NCBI GenBank assembly: GCA_018873245.2
Contig: JAEMBT020000004.1
Span: 5,938,573 to 6,002,572, forward strand
Direction: 5' to 3'
Length of the DNA: 64,000 nt
DNA from: Archegozetes longisetosus
Taxonomy: Eukaryota; Arthropoda; Arachnida; Sarcoptiformes; Trhypochthoniidae
The translations under genes were made by a program, and so were the position numbers. The notes below the pieces were generated by a model that was not told where the DNA came from, did no database searches, and was given only the letters and a program-made list of their open reading frames with translations. Below are positions 40,901 through 50,051 of the stretch, piece by piece (the first letter of the stretch is position 1; the number at the start of each line of letters is the position of its first letter).

Positions 40901-43900
40901 TTACTTGTTGAAAATAGAAAAGTGTTTTCCTACGATCACTAGCGTCATATTTTATTTCGTTACATCTAAACGTATCTCATATTTAATACTTGCCAGTAAT
41001 CAATTTGTTGAGTATTTCAAAGTTTGTTTTCATTTCATATAAAAATGCAATCCTTATCGATAACTGATCTAAGGTTTCGAAAAGTTGAAAAAGCTACAAA
41101 TGGCAGGAAAAGAGCAGGCAATGTATAACTTGATTAAAATAGAAAAAGCTATCGACTTGAAGATTATAGTGGCGATAAAGGTTAAGTTTAAAAAATATTG
41201 GTTAGGAACTTATACTCAAATATTTCACATTAGCGCTCACATCTCAAATTTACATCAATTTCCTTCTGTCATATCATTTTTGTAAATTATATTCAAAATT
41301 ATAGTTTATTTTATGGCGAGTGCGAAGAAGTAGACGAAGCAGATAACACCATTGAAGGATCAGGTTTTGGAGACAGCAAAATCACTACTGGAAATGGAAA
41401 GCCAATAGAAATTGGATCGGGAATGTATATGTCAGTAGGTCTTAATCCTAACCCGAAACATCGACATACATGTGAAAATATGAACTGTCAATTTGGTGCT
41501 AAATGCAAATACAATCAAGAAGGAACTCCTTATTGCGCCTGTCAAGTACGATATAAACGAACAATTATAGTAACAATCATATTAGCAAACAATTCTTAAG
41601 TATGGAATATCTCATATATAATTGCTTTTCTCTCAGTTCGATTGCTTCACTCAAATGAAACAAAAGCCAACCACTCAAATGTGCGGTAAGTTATACGTTG
41701 TAAAACATGGCAACAATCCACTGTTCACACAGTCTTATAACGACACAGATATTTAGATTAAAACAATTAAACTATAATTTAGGAAGTGATGGCCGAATCT
41801 ATGAAAGTGAATGTATGCTTAAAGAAGAAGCGTGTAAGAGACAAGTCCAAATTCATACACAGGACAAACACCTGTGTAATGGACGTAAGTGTTGTGTGAC
41901 TGCTCTTACATTTTTGTGTCTCTCCCGTTCGACTTCTCAATATTGTTCTGTTCGACTTTGCAATACTCTTCCGTTCGACTTGACAGTATTGTTCTGTTCA
42001 TTCTATTAGTGTCGTTGCATTTAATACCATGTAATGGTGGGTCACCAGTGATTGATCCGAACACAGGAGACGACATGAAATGTGACTTTGGCGACAATGA
42101 TTGCCCACTAAACAGCTATTGCCACAAAACAGAGACATTTGCTGTTTGTTGTCCAAATTTAGGTGAATTGTTTGACTCTAATGTTGACCAAAAGTCTGCC
42201 TTAATTGATTTGATAGCTGATTGTTATAGTTTTGGCGATTATTTGATTGCCTGAACTGCTAATATCATAAAATAAGCGAATTGTTCGTTAGTTTTATTCC
42301 CCTGTTCAATCGATGTTTCCTTAATTGTGAGTTTTTATATTGTACTCCATTTGAATGCTCTCTATTGTAATTAGCTGCAAATCGATTTTTTGCGAAACCT
42401 TATCAACTATTTTCATTTAATTCTCAACAATCCCTCCGCATTATAAGCTGATTTGACTTTACCAGTCCCTCCTTTATTCCCTTATTTTTCTCACATTAAT
42501 AAATCTATAGATTTTAATCGTTAAATTTATTTTGCTCGCAGTTTCACAAAAGTTTGCGCTAAACTTTTAAATGTAGTTTAATGTATTCAAGTTATAATTT
42601 GCCGATATATGGTATAAAGTTAACTATAGAAAAAAGAGCATGTTTCATATTTTATTGATAAGTCATCACAAGTTAGTTATAAACAAGCTGTATATATCGC
42701 CAAACTATACGACAAAAATTTAATGTACAAACGATTTTTCTTTCAGACACAAATGTGTCGCGAGTAACCCACTTCTTTACATTAAGCTTTCCTATTGTCT
42801 TTACCGAAACAGTAACTGTAAAAAGTGAAACGCTAATCACATATCTTTACCATTGAATACAGTTTCGACGAATAATTCCCTAAACTGCCAAATCGATCCG
42901 ACAAACTACAAATGTTTAAATAGAGAGAATACCAAACTTAGTAATGAATTAGGTATTGACCGATAAGTTTATTTTCAAGAATGACACTATTTTACTAATA
43001 TTTGAATAAACAATTGAATAAACAATTGATTAGATGAGTGTGAATGCAACAAACACGGTTCATACAGCCTCAACGATAAGTTATGCAATCCAATTACAAA
43101 GCAATGCAACTGCAAATCAGGTAAGCTATTTGTCATCATATAAGTCATGTCACTCAGAATATAACCTATTATTTACATGATTTATGCTTGCTCATTCACA
43201 TCTTAAGGGGTTGGAGGATTACGTTGTGACAGATGCGAACCTGGATTTTGGGGTTTACATAAAATTTCTGAAGGTAATGTCAAAACAAGCATAATAGTTG
43301 AAGCGCATTGACTTAAACATGCGCGCGATTAGCTTTGCTGTTGCAATACTTTGTTGCCATGTCTTAACATTTGATTCTATTTGAATGCATTAAATCTCGG
43401 AAGGAAACCCAGGTCTGAATTCTGGATGCATGCGTAAGCAGTTTTTAAATGATTTATTATCTAAGATTTAGTGATATACCATTAATATATATCTTACTTT
43501 AATGGTTGCTATACAGCTTGCTCCTGTAACAAATTTGGTTCAGTCAGAGATGATTGTGAACAAATGACTGGTGAGATGCTTAATCACATTAAATAACTTA
43601 ATCTATTACTACTTGTATACTCGCAGTTTATACTGACATTTCTCTCTATATTATTCATTTATTTGTTGCCCATAATACTGTTTGGTCTATACCCCACTCA
43701 ACCCTATTTATCTAATGACCCTCTTTATACTTTCATCTTTATGCTTGTTTCAAATCTACATAAAAGCATATCAATTTTGACTTCAATTTATTTATATCTC
43801 TTTTCAAGTTTATAGTCAAATTACATCAAATAAGATTTCCTCAGGGTTTAAGGTTATGATGTTATCTTTTTTCTTATTATTCCATCGCCATTCCAAACAT

Positions 43901-45928
43901 CAGAATCTTTCTAACGTTATTCCAGATATTATGCAAATTCTTTCTAAAGCTTTAAGACAAATCTAATGACTATAAGTAAAATGAAAAACTCAGTATTTGC
44001 TTAAATAATTTACTTGTCTAACAACTAAGTTTAAGTTAGAACCTAAAACTTACATCTAAGGTTTACCTACATATTAAAAAGTTATCAGTAAATTTACACT
44101 CTTTTCTGTTGCATTAAAGTCAAACAAGTCTTACGTTCCGGAAGGAAGTCCTATAATAGTAACATAATACACTGAATTAAGTTAATCTCCTATTTTTGCC
44201 TTCATTCTTCACTCAATCAATCAACACTTCCATTATTCTGGCCACAAGTCTCACTCTAATTCACTTGATTTCAATCATGATCGCAGATATGTTTCTAATG
44301 AACGATTTTTCACTTTTCAATTTTAAACGTTTTAGTGTTAGAGGAGATTAGACTTAGAGTATGCCACAGACCTTACTTTGAAAATAAATTAGTCGAGACT
44401 TTTAGTCCTGAAGTATTGTGAATAAATTCTTGTAGAAAATTACTAAAAACGGTTCCCTAGCAGAAGAAATAGTTTTTAATATATGAACTCAAGTCACGTA
44501 TAATATTACCTGAAACACAAAACAGAAACTTTGAAAGACAGTTGAAAAATGTGTGCATAGAGTTAACCAATACTAAAGAATAATATGAATCCTTTAACTA
44601 TTATAAACGATGATAAATCCTAAGATTTAATCATACTTATAATTAAAGGTCGATGTGTTTGTAAACATGGGATAAATGGAATGAAATGTGATGTTTGTCC
44701 AGAAGGAAGTGTATTACATGCGGACGGGTGTACTGACGTATCAATAGCTATACCAGTATTAGCCACATGTAAAGAGCACAAATGCTTTAATGGAGCTGTT
44801 TGTAGAGAAAAGGGCAACCATTCTATTTGTGTCTGTGATTTCAATTGTGCCAATGACAAATATGACATTTTGTCTACTAATTCGCAAATTGCTCACCAAC
44901 CCGTCTGGTAAGTCGCTTCAGTGCTCATAAAACAAAATCAACTCTTCTTATTTTTTCTTACAGTGGATCTGATGGCTCCACACATATGTCTGAATGTCAT
45001 CTAAAACTGCATTCTTGTCGTTTTCAGAAACCAATAACTGTAATCCATGAAAATAGTTGCACTGGTAACTCAATTAATTTAAACTTAGCTAACTTTCAAT
45101 TATTCGAGTTTATCCATTTTTTAGATCAAGACTTAATAAATGTCAAAAAGAAAAAGCGTTCTTTACCTAAATATTATCAAAAAGGTGAGCACTATGTCAG
45201 ATGGAAAAGTTTGATGGATGACGCCAAGCCAGTTTCATTACTGTCACGCCACGAGATTTATTATTTTGATGGAAATAATTTTCTTAAATATTTTGTAAAA
45301 CCAACTTCTATTAGTTCACCCTTTATGTTGTCTAACAAAATGACAATTCAAATGTGGTTCCTCTCTAGCGGTGAGCTTTCATTCCAACAGAATAGTCATT
45401 TTGAAAATATCTAATTTCATTTATTTCTTGTTATTTAGTATTAAACGGAATATGCTTTTATTACAATAATAGGTCAGACTCTGAGATTCATTAGAATAGA
45501 CACAATATTAACAAAATTTCATTTACAATAGCTATAAAATTGGTTACACAACTTTGTATTGGAGTATAACTATCAGTCTAGTCGATGGCTTCGCACAAAT
45601 GAAAGTCGATATCGTTTCCATAATGACCAGAAGATCTAAAATTTGTGATGAGATCGTGACTTCTGGACAACCGATCAAAATCTCTGAGTGGAATCACTTG
45701 AACGCCGAGATCAATTTAGATACCGATTCAATAGAGATCCAAATGAATTCGGGTCCACTTATAAGCCGTCATGAAGTTGTATTGCAATGCTTCGGTCTAA
45801 AACCTGCAGCTTTCAATAATATCAAAGCGATCGGAGCATTTTATATCGGAGGCGCCCCAATCTTGAAGGAAAAAAACTTTGAGGGAGCCATCAAACAGTT
45901 TTCAATAAATGGTTTCGAGATTAGATGA
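17970..45928 (+). CDS. AGRN: Agrin-like transmembrane heparan-sulfate proteoglycan, 29 exons
   Basis: Exons read by hand: 17970-18203, 19056-19101, 25810-25848, 30920-31036, 31107-31202, 36405-36521, 36716-36976, 37259-37372, 38905-38998, 39694-39722, 39796-39882, 39983-40012, 40219-40296, 40364-40433, 41305-41545, 41637-41685, 41783-41884, 42010-42162, 42747-42824 (doubtful), 42863-42952, 43034-43120, 43208-43273, 43404-43433, 43517-43570, 44649-44907, 44964-45064, 45125-45370, 45439-45472, 45532-45928. All have GT-AG borders; phase is kept throughout and most introns are phase 1, as in shuffled extracellular modules. The product is about 1,132 aa: TM 66-91, seven follistatin/Kazal modules (109-600 and 825-907), GSG sites near 480-510, laminin-EGF pair 709-818, one LG domain ~960-1132. 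Kazal array, two LE modules, a further Kazal and then LG is the agrin order. In the known family it organises synapses and basement membrane. The SEA and EGF modules and two of the three vertebrate LG domains are absent. The 5' exons are the least certain link; alternative first exons are possible. Confidence 0.8.
18719..18890. repeat. 84-bp tandem duplication in agrin intron 1
   Basis: TTTTAAAACAAATA begins at 18719 and again at 18803. Both copies continue through TTAC(C/T)AAAC(G/A)TCCAGATAAG and AATATTTTT to TGCAATAG or CGCAATAG. The copies differ at several points, so the duplication is not recent. Confidence 0.85.
21100..21139. repeat. Short CTCACTCAGAG tandem repeat
   Basis: About three degenerate units (CTCACTCAGAGT, CTCACTCAGAGC, CTCACTATAGAGC). 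Confidence 0.7.
22553..22679. mobile_element. Pogo-like MITE, 127 bp, in agrin intron 2
   Basis: The left end CAGTGAAATCGGTCTAACTT and the reverse complement of the right end CAGTAAACTCTGTCTAAGTT match at 15 of 20 or more positions and the pairing continues to a CTTAAG/GTTAAG block about 35 bases in. TA dinucleotides flank both ends (22551-22552, 22680-22681). The terminal tetranucleotide is shared with the element at 11959. Confidence 0.7.
24970..25032. repeat. (CA)n microsatellite
   Basis: About 30 AC dinucleotides with a few AT and GC interruptions at the left end, inside agrin intron 2. Confidence 0.97.
25810..25848 (+). other. AGRN: Agrin exon 3: short stalk
   Basis: A 39-nt exon between a CTTTTCCAG acceptor and a GTGAGT donor. 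It encodes about 13 residues (HTQQLALRPTIKN) and both borders are phase 1. It joins the membrane segment to the first follistatin module in frame. It is flanked by introns of 6,708 and 5,071 nt, so it was accepted on splice consensus and phase, not on homology. Confidence 0.5.
25941..25992. repeat. (GA)26 microsatellite
   Basis: An uninterrupted GA run starting 92 nt after the agrin exon 3 donor. Confidence 0.98.
30723..30810. repeat. 24-bp minisatellite in agrin intron 3
   Basis: CATCCACTCATTTCCAACCT begins at 30723, 30747 and 30771, with a diverged copy at 30795. It ends about 110 nt before agrin exon 4. Confidence 0.92.
30920..31202 (+). other. AGRN: Agrin exons 4-5: Kazal module 1
   Basis: Exon 30920-31036 encodes the follistatin-like half (cysteines in the pattern ICERTYCAYGAQC ... 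CRCEETCP ... PVCG). Exon 31107-31202 encodes the Kazal core GTDGHNYINECQLRLASC. They are separated by a 70-nt intron. The C-G-(T/S)-D-G-x-x-Y-x-N/S-E-C signature recurs in every later module of this gene. Confidence 0.88.
32578..32633. repeat. 26-bp tandem duplication in agrin intron 5
   Basis: CATCTCATACATGCTTGCTC occurs twice, 26 bases apart. Confidence 0.88.
33165..33245. repeat. 19-bp minisatellite in agrin intron 5
   Basis: TTCCTTACTTCACAGAAT-type units begin at 33165, 33184, 33203 and 33222; the last is diverged. Confidence 0.92.
35501..35524. repeat. Interstitial telomere-like (TTAGG)n, 4-5 units
   Basis: TAACC repeated four times then TAAG; this is the complement of TTAGG. A shorter run is at 34497-34511 and a reversed pair at 13535-13545. 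Confidence 0.85.
36405..37372 (+). other. AGRN: Agrin exons 6-8: Kazal modules 2 and 3
   Basis: Exon 36405-36521 gives the follistatin half of module 2 (CQSLQCRYPQKC). Exon 36716-36976 gives its Kazal core (VCGSDGVSYDSECDLHRQSC), a Lys/Ser/Thr/Glu linker and the follistatin half of module 3 (PCHKNKCWAHSDC ... CECPQC). Exon 37259-37372 gives the module 3 core (PVCGTDHKTYSNDCELRRQS). For the last exon the TAG at 37256-37258 is the acceptor that keeps frame. Confidence 0.88.
36838..36882 (+). repeat. AGRN: In-frame 15-bp coding repeat in agrin exon 7
   Basis: AAATCAACAGAATCT occurs three times in tandem with small changes and encodes the Lys-Ser-Thr/Ile-Glu-Ser unit of the linker between Kazal 2 and 3. 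Confidence 0.9.
38905..39882 (+). other. AGRN: Agrin exons 9-11: Kazal module 4
   Basis: Three exons (38905-38998, 39694-39722, 39796-39882) encode ERCDGVKCHYYSTC ... CVCPQVC, then QPVCGNN, then GITYENECELKVASC. The 29-nt middle exon carries only the PVCG turn. Phases run 1-2, 2-1, 1-1. The 3' exon ends at a weaker donor, GTACCA. Confidence 0.82.
39983..41330 (+). other. AGRN: Agrin exons 12-15 (start): Kazal module 5
   Basis: Exons 39983-40012 (DLCHRVSCKY), 40219-40296 (GAKCVNGQCVCPVDCP ... CANG) and 40364-40433 (DGNTYNNDCEMKKAAC) build a full follistatin/Kazal pair. The last cysteine (YGEC) comes from the start of exon 41305-41545. The TATGAT-like low-complexity repeat at 40083-40190 lies in the intron after exon 12. 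Confidence 0.82.
40083..40195. repeat. 12-bp TTCAGAATATAT repeat in agrin intron
   Basis: About nine degenerate copies of TTCAGAATATAT (also TTTAGAATATAT, TCTAGAAT) between exons 12 and 13. Confidence 0.88.
41305..41545 (+). other. AGRN: Agrin exon 15: acidic glycosaminoglycan-attachment region and start of Kazal 6
   Basis: The exon opens with the end of Kazal 5, then an acidic stretch (CEEVDEADNTIEGSGFGD) and a second site (PIEIGSGMY). Gly-Ser-Gly after a run of Glu/Asp is the classic consensus for xylosylation and heparan-sulfate addition. The exon then runs into the follistatin half of Kazal 6 (TCENMNCQFGAKC ... PYCACQ). Confidence 0.75.
41637..41884 (+). other. AGRN: Agrin exons 16-17: Kazal module 6 core
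   Basis: Exon 41637-41685 encodes FDCFTQMKQKPTTQMC and exon 41783-41884 encodes GSDGRIYESECMLKEEAC plus a tail ending HLCNG. They continue module 6 from the previous exon. Donors are GTAAGT in both. Confidence 0.85.
42010..42162 (+). other. AGRN: Agrin exon 18: small cysteine-rich module (lustrin/WAP-like)
   Basis: About 50 residues with the pattern PCNGGSPVIDPNTGDDMKC ... CPLNSYCHKTETFAVCCP. A C-x-G-x-P opening and a CP-x3-YC-x(8)-VCCP close resemble the lustrin-type cysteine repeat more than a Kazal fold. It lies where vertebrate agrin carries Kazal 7/8. The exon is in phase 1 on both sides. The family name is an inference from the cysteine spacing. Confidence 0.6.
42747..42952 (+). other. 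AGRN: Agrin exons 19-20: linker; first exon doubtful
   Basis: Exon 42863-42952 encodes about 30 residues (NCQIDPTNYKC then a polar tail) and joins the laminin-EGF exons in phase. The preceding candidate exon 42747-42824 (78 nt, phase 1-1) encodes a Phe/Thr/Val-rich strand-like segment. It would leave an intron of only 38 nt before the next exon. Because both exons are multiples of three, the gene also reads in frame if 42747-42824 is skipped, giving about 1,106 aa. Confidence 0.45.
43034..44735 (+). other. AGRN: Agrin exons 21-25 (start): two laminin-EGF modules
   Basis: Exons 43034-43120 (DECECNKHGSYSLNDKLC ... CNCKS), 43208-43273 (GLRCDRCEPGFWGL), 43404-43433 and 43517-43570 (PCSCNKFGSVRDDC) and the start of 44649-44907 (RCVCKHGINGMKCDVCPEG) give two eight-cysteine laminin-EGF modules. 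The C-D-x-C-x-P-G-F-W-G-L motif is diagnostic. For the small exon the acceptor may be 43403 or 43412; both keep phase. The acceptor before 44649 is weak (TTAAAG). Confidence 0.85.
44736..45064 (+). other. AGRN: Agrin exons 25-26: Kazal module 7
   Basis: After the second laminin-EGF module the protein returns to a follistatin half (TCKEHKCFNGAVC ... CVCDFNC) and, across a 56-nt intron, a Kazal core (VCGSDGSTHMSECHLKLHSC). A lone Kazal after two LE modules is a hallmark of agrin (Kazal 9 of vertebrates). Confidence 0.85.
45125..45928 (+). other. AGRN: Agrin exons 27-29: basic linker and single divergent laminin G domain
   Basis: Exon 45125-45370 opens with a basic cluster (NVKKKKRSLP), then an LG-like start (YYFDGNNFLKYF ... 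TIQMWFLSS). Exon 45439-45472 adds LNGICFYYNN and exon 45532-45928 adds LYWSITISLVDGFAQMKV through GAFYIGGAPI and FEGAIKQFSINGFEI, then TGA. The order of hydrophobic strands and the IGG and GAI-x-x-F-x-I-N-G motifs fit laminin G. The GCI cysteine of canonical LG domains is replaced by Ala. Confidence 0.72.
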
Positions 45929-46037
45929 GACTGCCAGTCAATTAAGACAATCAAATTTTTGAACATTTCACTCCTTGATTCATATCAATTGTTTATAAGG
46001 TTTTCAACCATTACTTTCGAACATATCAATTCATATC

Positions 46038-46043
46038 AATAAA
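46038..46043 (+). terminator. Candidate agrin poly(A) signal
   Basis: AATAAA lies 110 nt after the agrin stop codon; a second AATAAA is at 46127-46132. Both lie before the end of the convergent RBM17 gene at 46178. Confidence 0.5.
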
Positions 46044-46177
46044 CGATTGTTTGCAACAAAGTGCCAAATCAAGGCTTATTAATTAGATATACAAAATGTA
46101 CAAAACTACTCATTTAACTATTGATTAATAAAATTTTTTGGTCTTATATAAAAAAGTATTTACATTATTAGTTGCGA

Positions 46178-47657
46178 TCAATCTCTTAACTCTAATCTTT
46201 TAAATTTCTCGACATCATAAAAGTTTGCTTTGACTATTCGTCCGCCAAAGTACCGACCATTCAGATCAACCACAGCTGTCATTTAAAACGTATCAAAATG
46301 AGTGATAAATAAACTAAAATCAAATCTTTCATCCCAACCTTTAATGGCTGATTCGACTCTTTTGAATTCAACAAAAATTCTGACTGCTTCCTCTTCACTA
46401 ACAGAACCCGTTAATTCAAAAATGAGACATTTAACGACTTCTCCATATTTACCACATTCTTCTTTGGTTTCAGGTTCGAGATCGTCATCTACTTCTCCCG
46501 GTCCAACCATATTGCGTAATAGCACTACTTTAGACGGATTTTTCATTATTTCAGTTATTGATTCAGTTGAGGTTTCACTAGCATTTGGAACAACAGGTGA
46601 TACAACAGGAGGTGGGGGTGGAGGCGGCATAAGTGGCGCAGGACTTGAATTGTCCTTTTCGTGGATTATTTTTCCACCTCTTTTACTGGTCTTCTCAACG
46701 AGCAAAGCTGTACTCATTCCCTGCTCTTCTTTACCCAAACCCTGTCCTTCTTTATAACCCATTCTAGCCATAATCTTTGCTGCCACAGAACTGACACCAA
46801 AATTACTGTTATTAGATGCGCTTGAAGAATCTTTTTCCAAATGTTCAAGCAGTGAAGGCGGCGGCGCAATGGCTGCACCTGCACCAGACCGAGATCTATC
46901 TCGATCTGATGGTCTGTCGTCTTCTTCTTCTTCGTCATCGTCGTCGCCATAATCTAGACCTAAGCTTCTATTCGGTGGTGCAGTTCTTTCGAATCGTTCT
47001 CTTCTTCTTCTCTCCCTTTCTTCTAATTCTTTAGTTCTCTCTAATTCTTTTTCTCGATCTCTTTTTTCTTTCCTCTCTTTCATGATCTTCTCGTAATCAT
47101 TGGCCCAAAGGGGATCATATTCTTCGGTGATATCCCATTCGCCTCCTAAAAGTGATCCTTTGCTGTCTCTTGAAGTGTACGATATATTGATAGCCGGCGG
47201 AGGAGGCATTTCGTCAGATATCAGTAGTTTCGATTTGTTCAAGCCAATAACTGGTGATATGTTATGTAGCGGTTGGATTGGCTTTCGGTTTGAGTCTCTC
47301 TGTGGGAATGAATTTGAGACAAATTAATAAATGACCAAAATTTTATTAAATATCAGACATGTTCTGCAAAAATCTATTATCTTTATCCTGAAAATGATGT
47401 AAAAACAGTGAAAACAATACTTTATTTTGATTTTGAAGCGCTTTCTTGTTCTGTAAGTGATCGTGAAGTAGCTTAATGCCCGATGTCTTCGACCAGCCTA
47501 TGAAAATGAATAATTATTTGTCCCATATTAATGCAATTAAGTATTTAGAGTTAATTTAGTTATTATTTAAAACAATTATTCAATATGTTGTTGACATACC
47601 TTCTCCTTCATTGTCATTATTGTCTTTATCAATAACTAAATCGTCATAAAGTGACAT
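46178..47657 (-). CDS. RBM17: Splicing factor 45 (RBM17), 4 exons, complete
   Basis: Exons on the minus strand: 47657-47600, 47497-47421, 47299-46339, 46275-46178; the sum is 1,194 nt, 397 aa plus stop, close to the ~400 aa of animal orthologues. The protein begins MSLYDDL. The conserved EYDPLWANDYEKIMKER block lies near residue 105, followed by a charged Arg/Glu helix and a D/E-rich stretch. A G-patch (AAKIMARMGYKEGQGLGKEE) lies near 216-255, and a C-terminal UHM/RRM at ~300-390 has KVVLLRNMVG, the ETKEEC segment and the ligand-binding GRYFGG loop. The last intron is 63 nt; reading through it would destroy the UHM, so splicing is certain. Family knowledge: SPF45 acts in the nucleus at 3' splice sites and binds ULM motifs of U2AF65, SF3B1 and SF1 through the UHM. 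Confidence 0.97.
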
Positions 47658-50051
47658 AATTGATATCTATCTAAATTAATTGATGAGCATAAACCGTTAT
47701 GAAACTTTAAGCTCGCTTAAAATCAGTTTAAACCTTATCTTAAATTTGGCAAATATTGACAATCAGAGAATGAGCTCTAATTCACAACTTATACGACGGC
47801 TGAAAGTCAATGACTTGTGCATTCAAACAGGATTTAGTGTTTTGCTCAAATCAATCAAATATTTTGATTTATTCGTTATTAATTTTCGCTTCATTTTAGT
47901 TTTGGAGAATAAATATTCAGTTGGAACATAATAGAAATCGAAATTAAGTTTATCTTGTTGATTGAAATTGAGCGCAAACTCCAAATCGTTAAATTGTAAG
48001 TAATGCACACATCTTTCAATAGTTAATCATTAATTAAAGTTATTTGAATTTTTGTTACATTGATTTTATTCTAATTGTAATACTATTAAAAGCAATTGCA
48101 AACTGAGATCTTCAATTTTGAAAATGTGCAATTTCTTCTGTCTCTAAATCTTTCAATTGATGCAATTGAGAGCTAATCAGCAAAAGTAAATACAGTCAAC
48201 AAATTATTTGTCTTGTTTAGAAGCTTGCCTCTTATATATTAACAAGATTTAGGAAATTCAGGATAATTCAATGCAATCAATAAAATTATAGCCTAAGTAT
48301 AAGGTTCAGTATTTGGTTGTGAGTTTAAAAAATAGAAAATTTTTTGCAATCGTTAAGCAAGCAGATTGCAGAAAGTCTATTAAGACATTGGTTGATTAAC
48401 TGTTAATTCACGTGTCGAAAGACTAAACAAATGTAAGTGCGAACTAAAAATGCAAATTTAGTATTTATCTTCAGTATTAATTTAGCTGTGCTTCCAGAAA
48501 AGCTTAAAATTGATGTTATGTTAAAGTTACAACGAAGCTTAATATGAAGTTATTAAAGAAGCTTAGCAAGGAGTTATCATAATTATCAGTTAAATGATGC
48601 GCAAAACTAAAACTGAGCTCATACTGATTTAAGAGATACAGTCACTATTTAGTGAAGTGATATAATTAAATTAAGCTAATTTAAATCAGATTCAATATCG
48701 AAAGCTTAAGTTATGGAAATAGAGGCAAATGTATGGTGAATGCCATCTATATTGTTATGTTGGAAACGATTGTAATATTGATAAGACATATCTGTGATGA
48801 CAGCGTTGGCATATCTAATGAATATATCAATTTGTTATGTCTCTAAAAAGATTTCCGTTGAATTTTTGTCATATTAGTGAATGATTAAATGAATAAATAA
48901 AATAAAATCAAACTATAATTGAAGTATTTATTGAATTGGTTTGAAAGGTTAGTTAATAAATAGATGAAAATGAGTTGAAAATAAAGAGCTAATATAAGAA
49001 ATGAATGCTAAATTTAAGTTTTTAACTTAAACTCACTTTTATTATCTATTGTTTCTATTCTAAATTATAATGATTTATAATTTAAATAGTGTTTGAAATG
49101 CAAGTTAATTATAATTAGAAGTTAGGTATTGAAGATGTTGAAATTGATTTTGAAGATATTAGTAATTAGTGCATCTTCCAAAAAGCAATTGTGATATCTA
49201 TTGCTTTTGAGTTATGCTTTGCTTTCGAATCCATAAGTGTCGACTAGTAGTAAGAACAATAATAATCTAATAAGTCCTTATTTCGCAAAACCATAATTGG
49301 CACAAACTGGCAAAATAGGCCGTATAAAATATTACATTTAACTGTATTAATATTTATATAATATTTGTTTTTCTGCTTTCGAGTCTATTTTCTAAACAAT
49401 CAAAGCTTTATGTGTTGTTATTTTTTGTTTACTTTGTGCCTGAATATGAATAATTGCTTATTTATAGACATTTCTATAAATCATTTATTAGCTCACTACA
49501 AATTATTAATTAATTTCAATCATTTTTAAGACAAATGTGTTAAACAATAGCAATTGAAAGTTTGAATTTATTTTACGGTTCATTAAAACCGTCAATCTTT
49601 GAGCAAAAAAGCTCGATTTAGATAAATCTTAATATTTGCCACACCATCTTTTCTTTGAATTTGTGATTTTTATACCTAACATGTAGTTTTAATCTTGAAT
49701 TTAAATTTAAACTTGAAAAAAGTAGGTTTAGATATGTGTCGATTACTTGTTATTTGATTTAATGTTTTGCAGTGTTACTAAGATTACTTAAATAGAGGTT
49801 TTGATTGTACTTAGCGTTAAGTGAATACAAAAAATGACGATATGTTTAAAACGAAATGGCTTTTAATTTAAGCGTAACTGCATTGCTGTGAATATTACAG
49901 ATATTTTTAAGGCCTATTTCCTCATTCATATGCAAGGCAAACAATACTGAGACAGGCATTGACACAAACATTGGCATAAATACTGACAAATATTGGCACA
50001 GAATTAACACATCGGTACTGAAAATCAATAATAATTAAAGTAGTGGTCAAC
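47658..50051. other. Intergenic region between divergent genes
   Basis: 2.4 kb separating the RBM17 start (minus) from the coiled-coil gene start (plus); it must contain both promoters, but no TATA-like or other core element stands out against the AT-rich background. Confidence 0.6.

Noticed and set aside
42163..42254. Read-through of agrin exon 18 to a stop at 42254
   Set aside because: The reading frame becomes non-cysteine, AT-driven sequence after a GTGAAT donor, and the laminin-EGF exons downstream join in phase.
46302..46757. 151-codon plus-strand open frame
   Set aside because: It is the antisense shadow of RBM17 exon 3, whose G-patch and UHM are unmistakable on the minus strand.
46714..46950. 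78-codon minus-strand frame inside RBM17
   Set aside because: Alternate frame of the same exon; low-complexity Lys/Arg/Leu from the D/E- and R-rich coding stretch.
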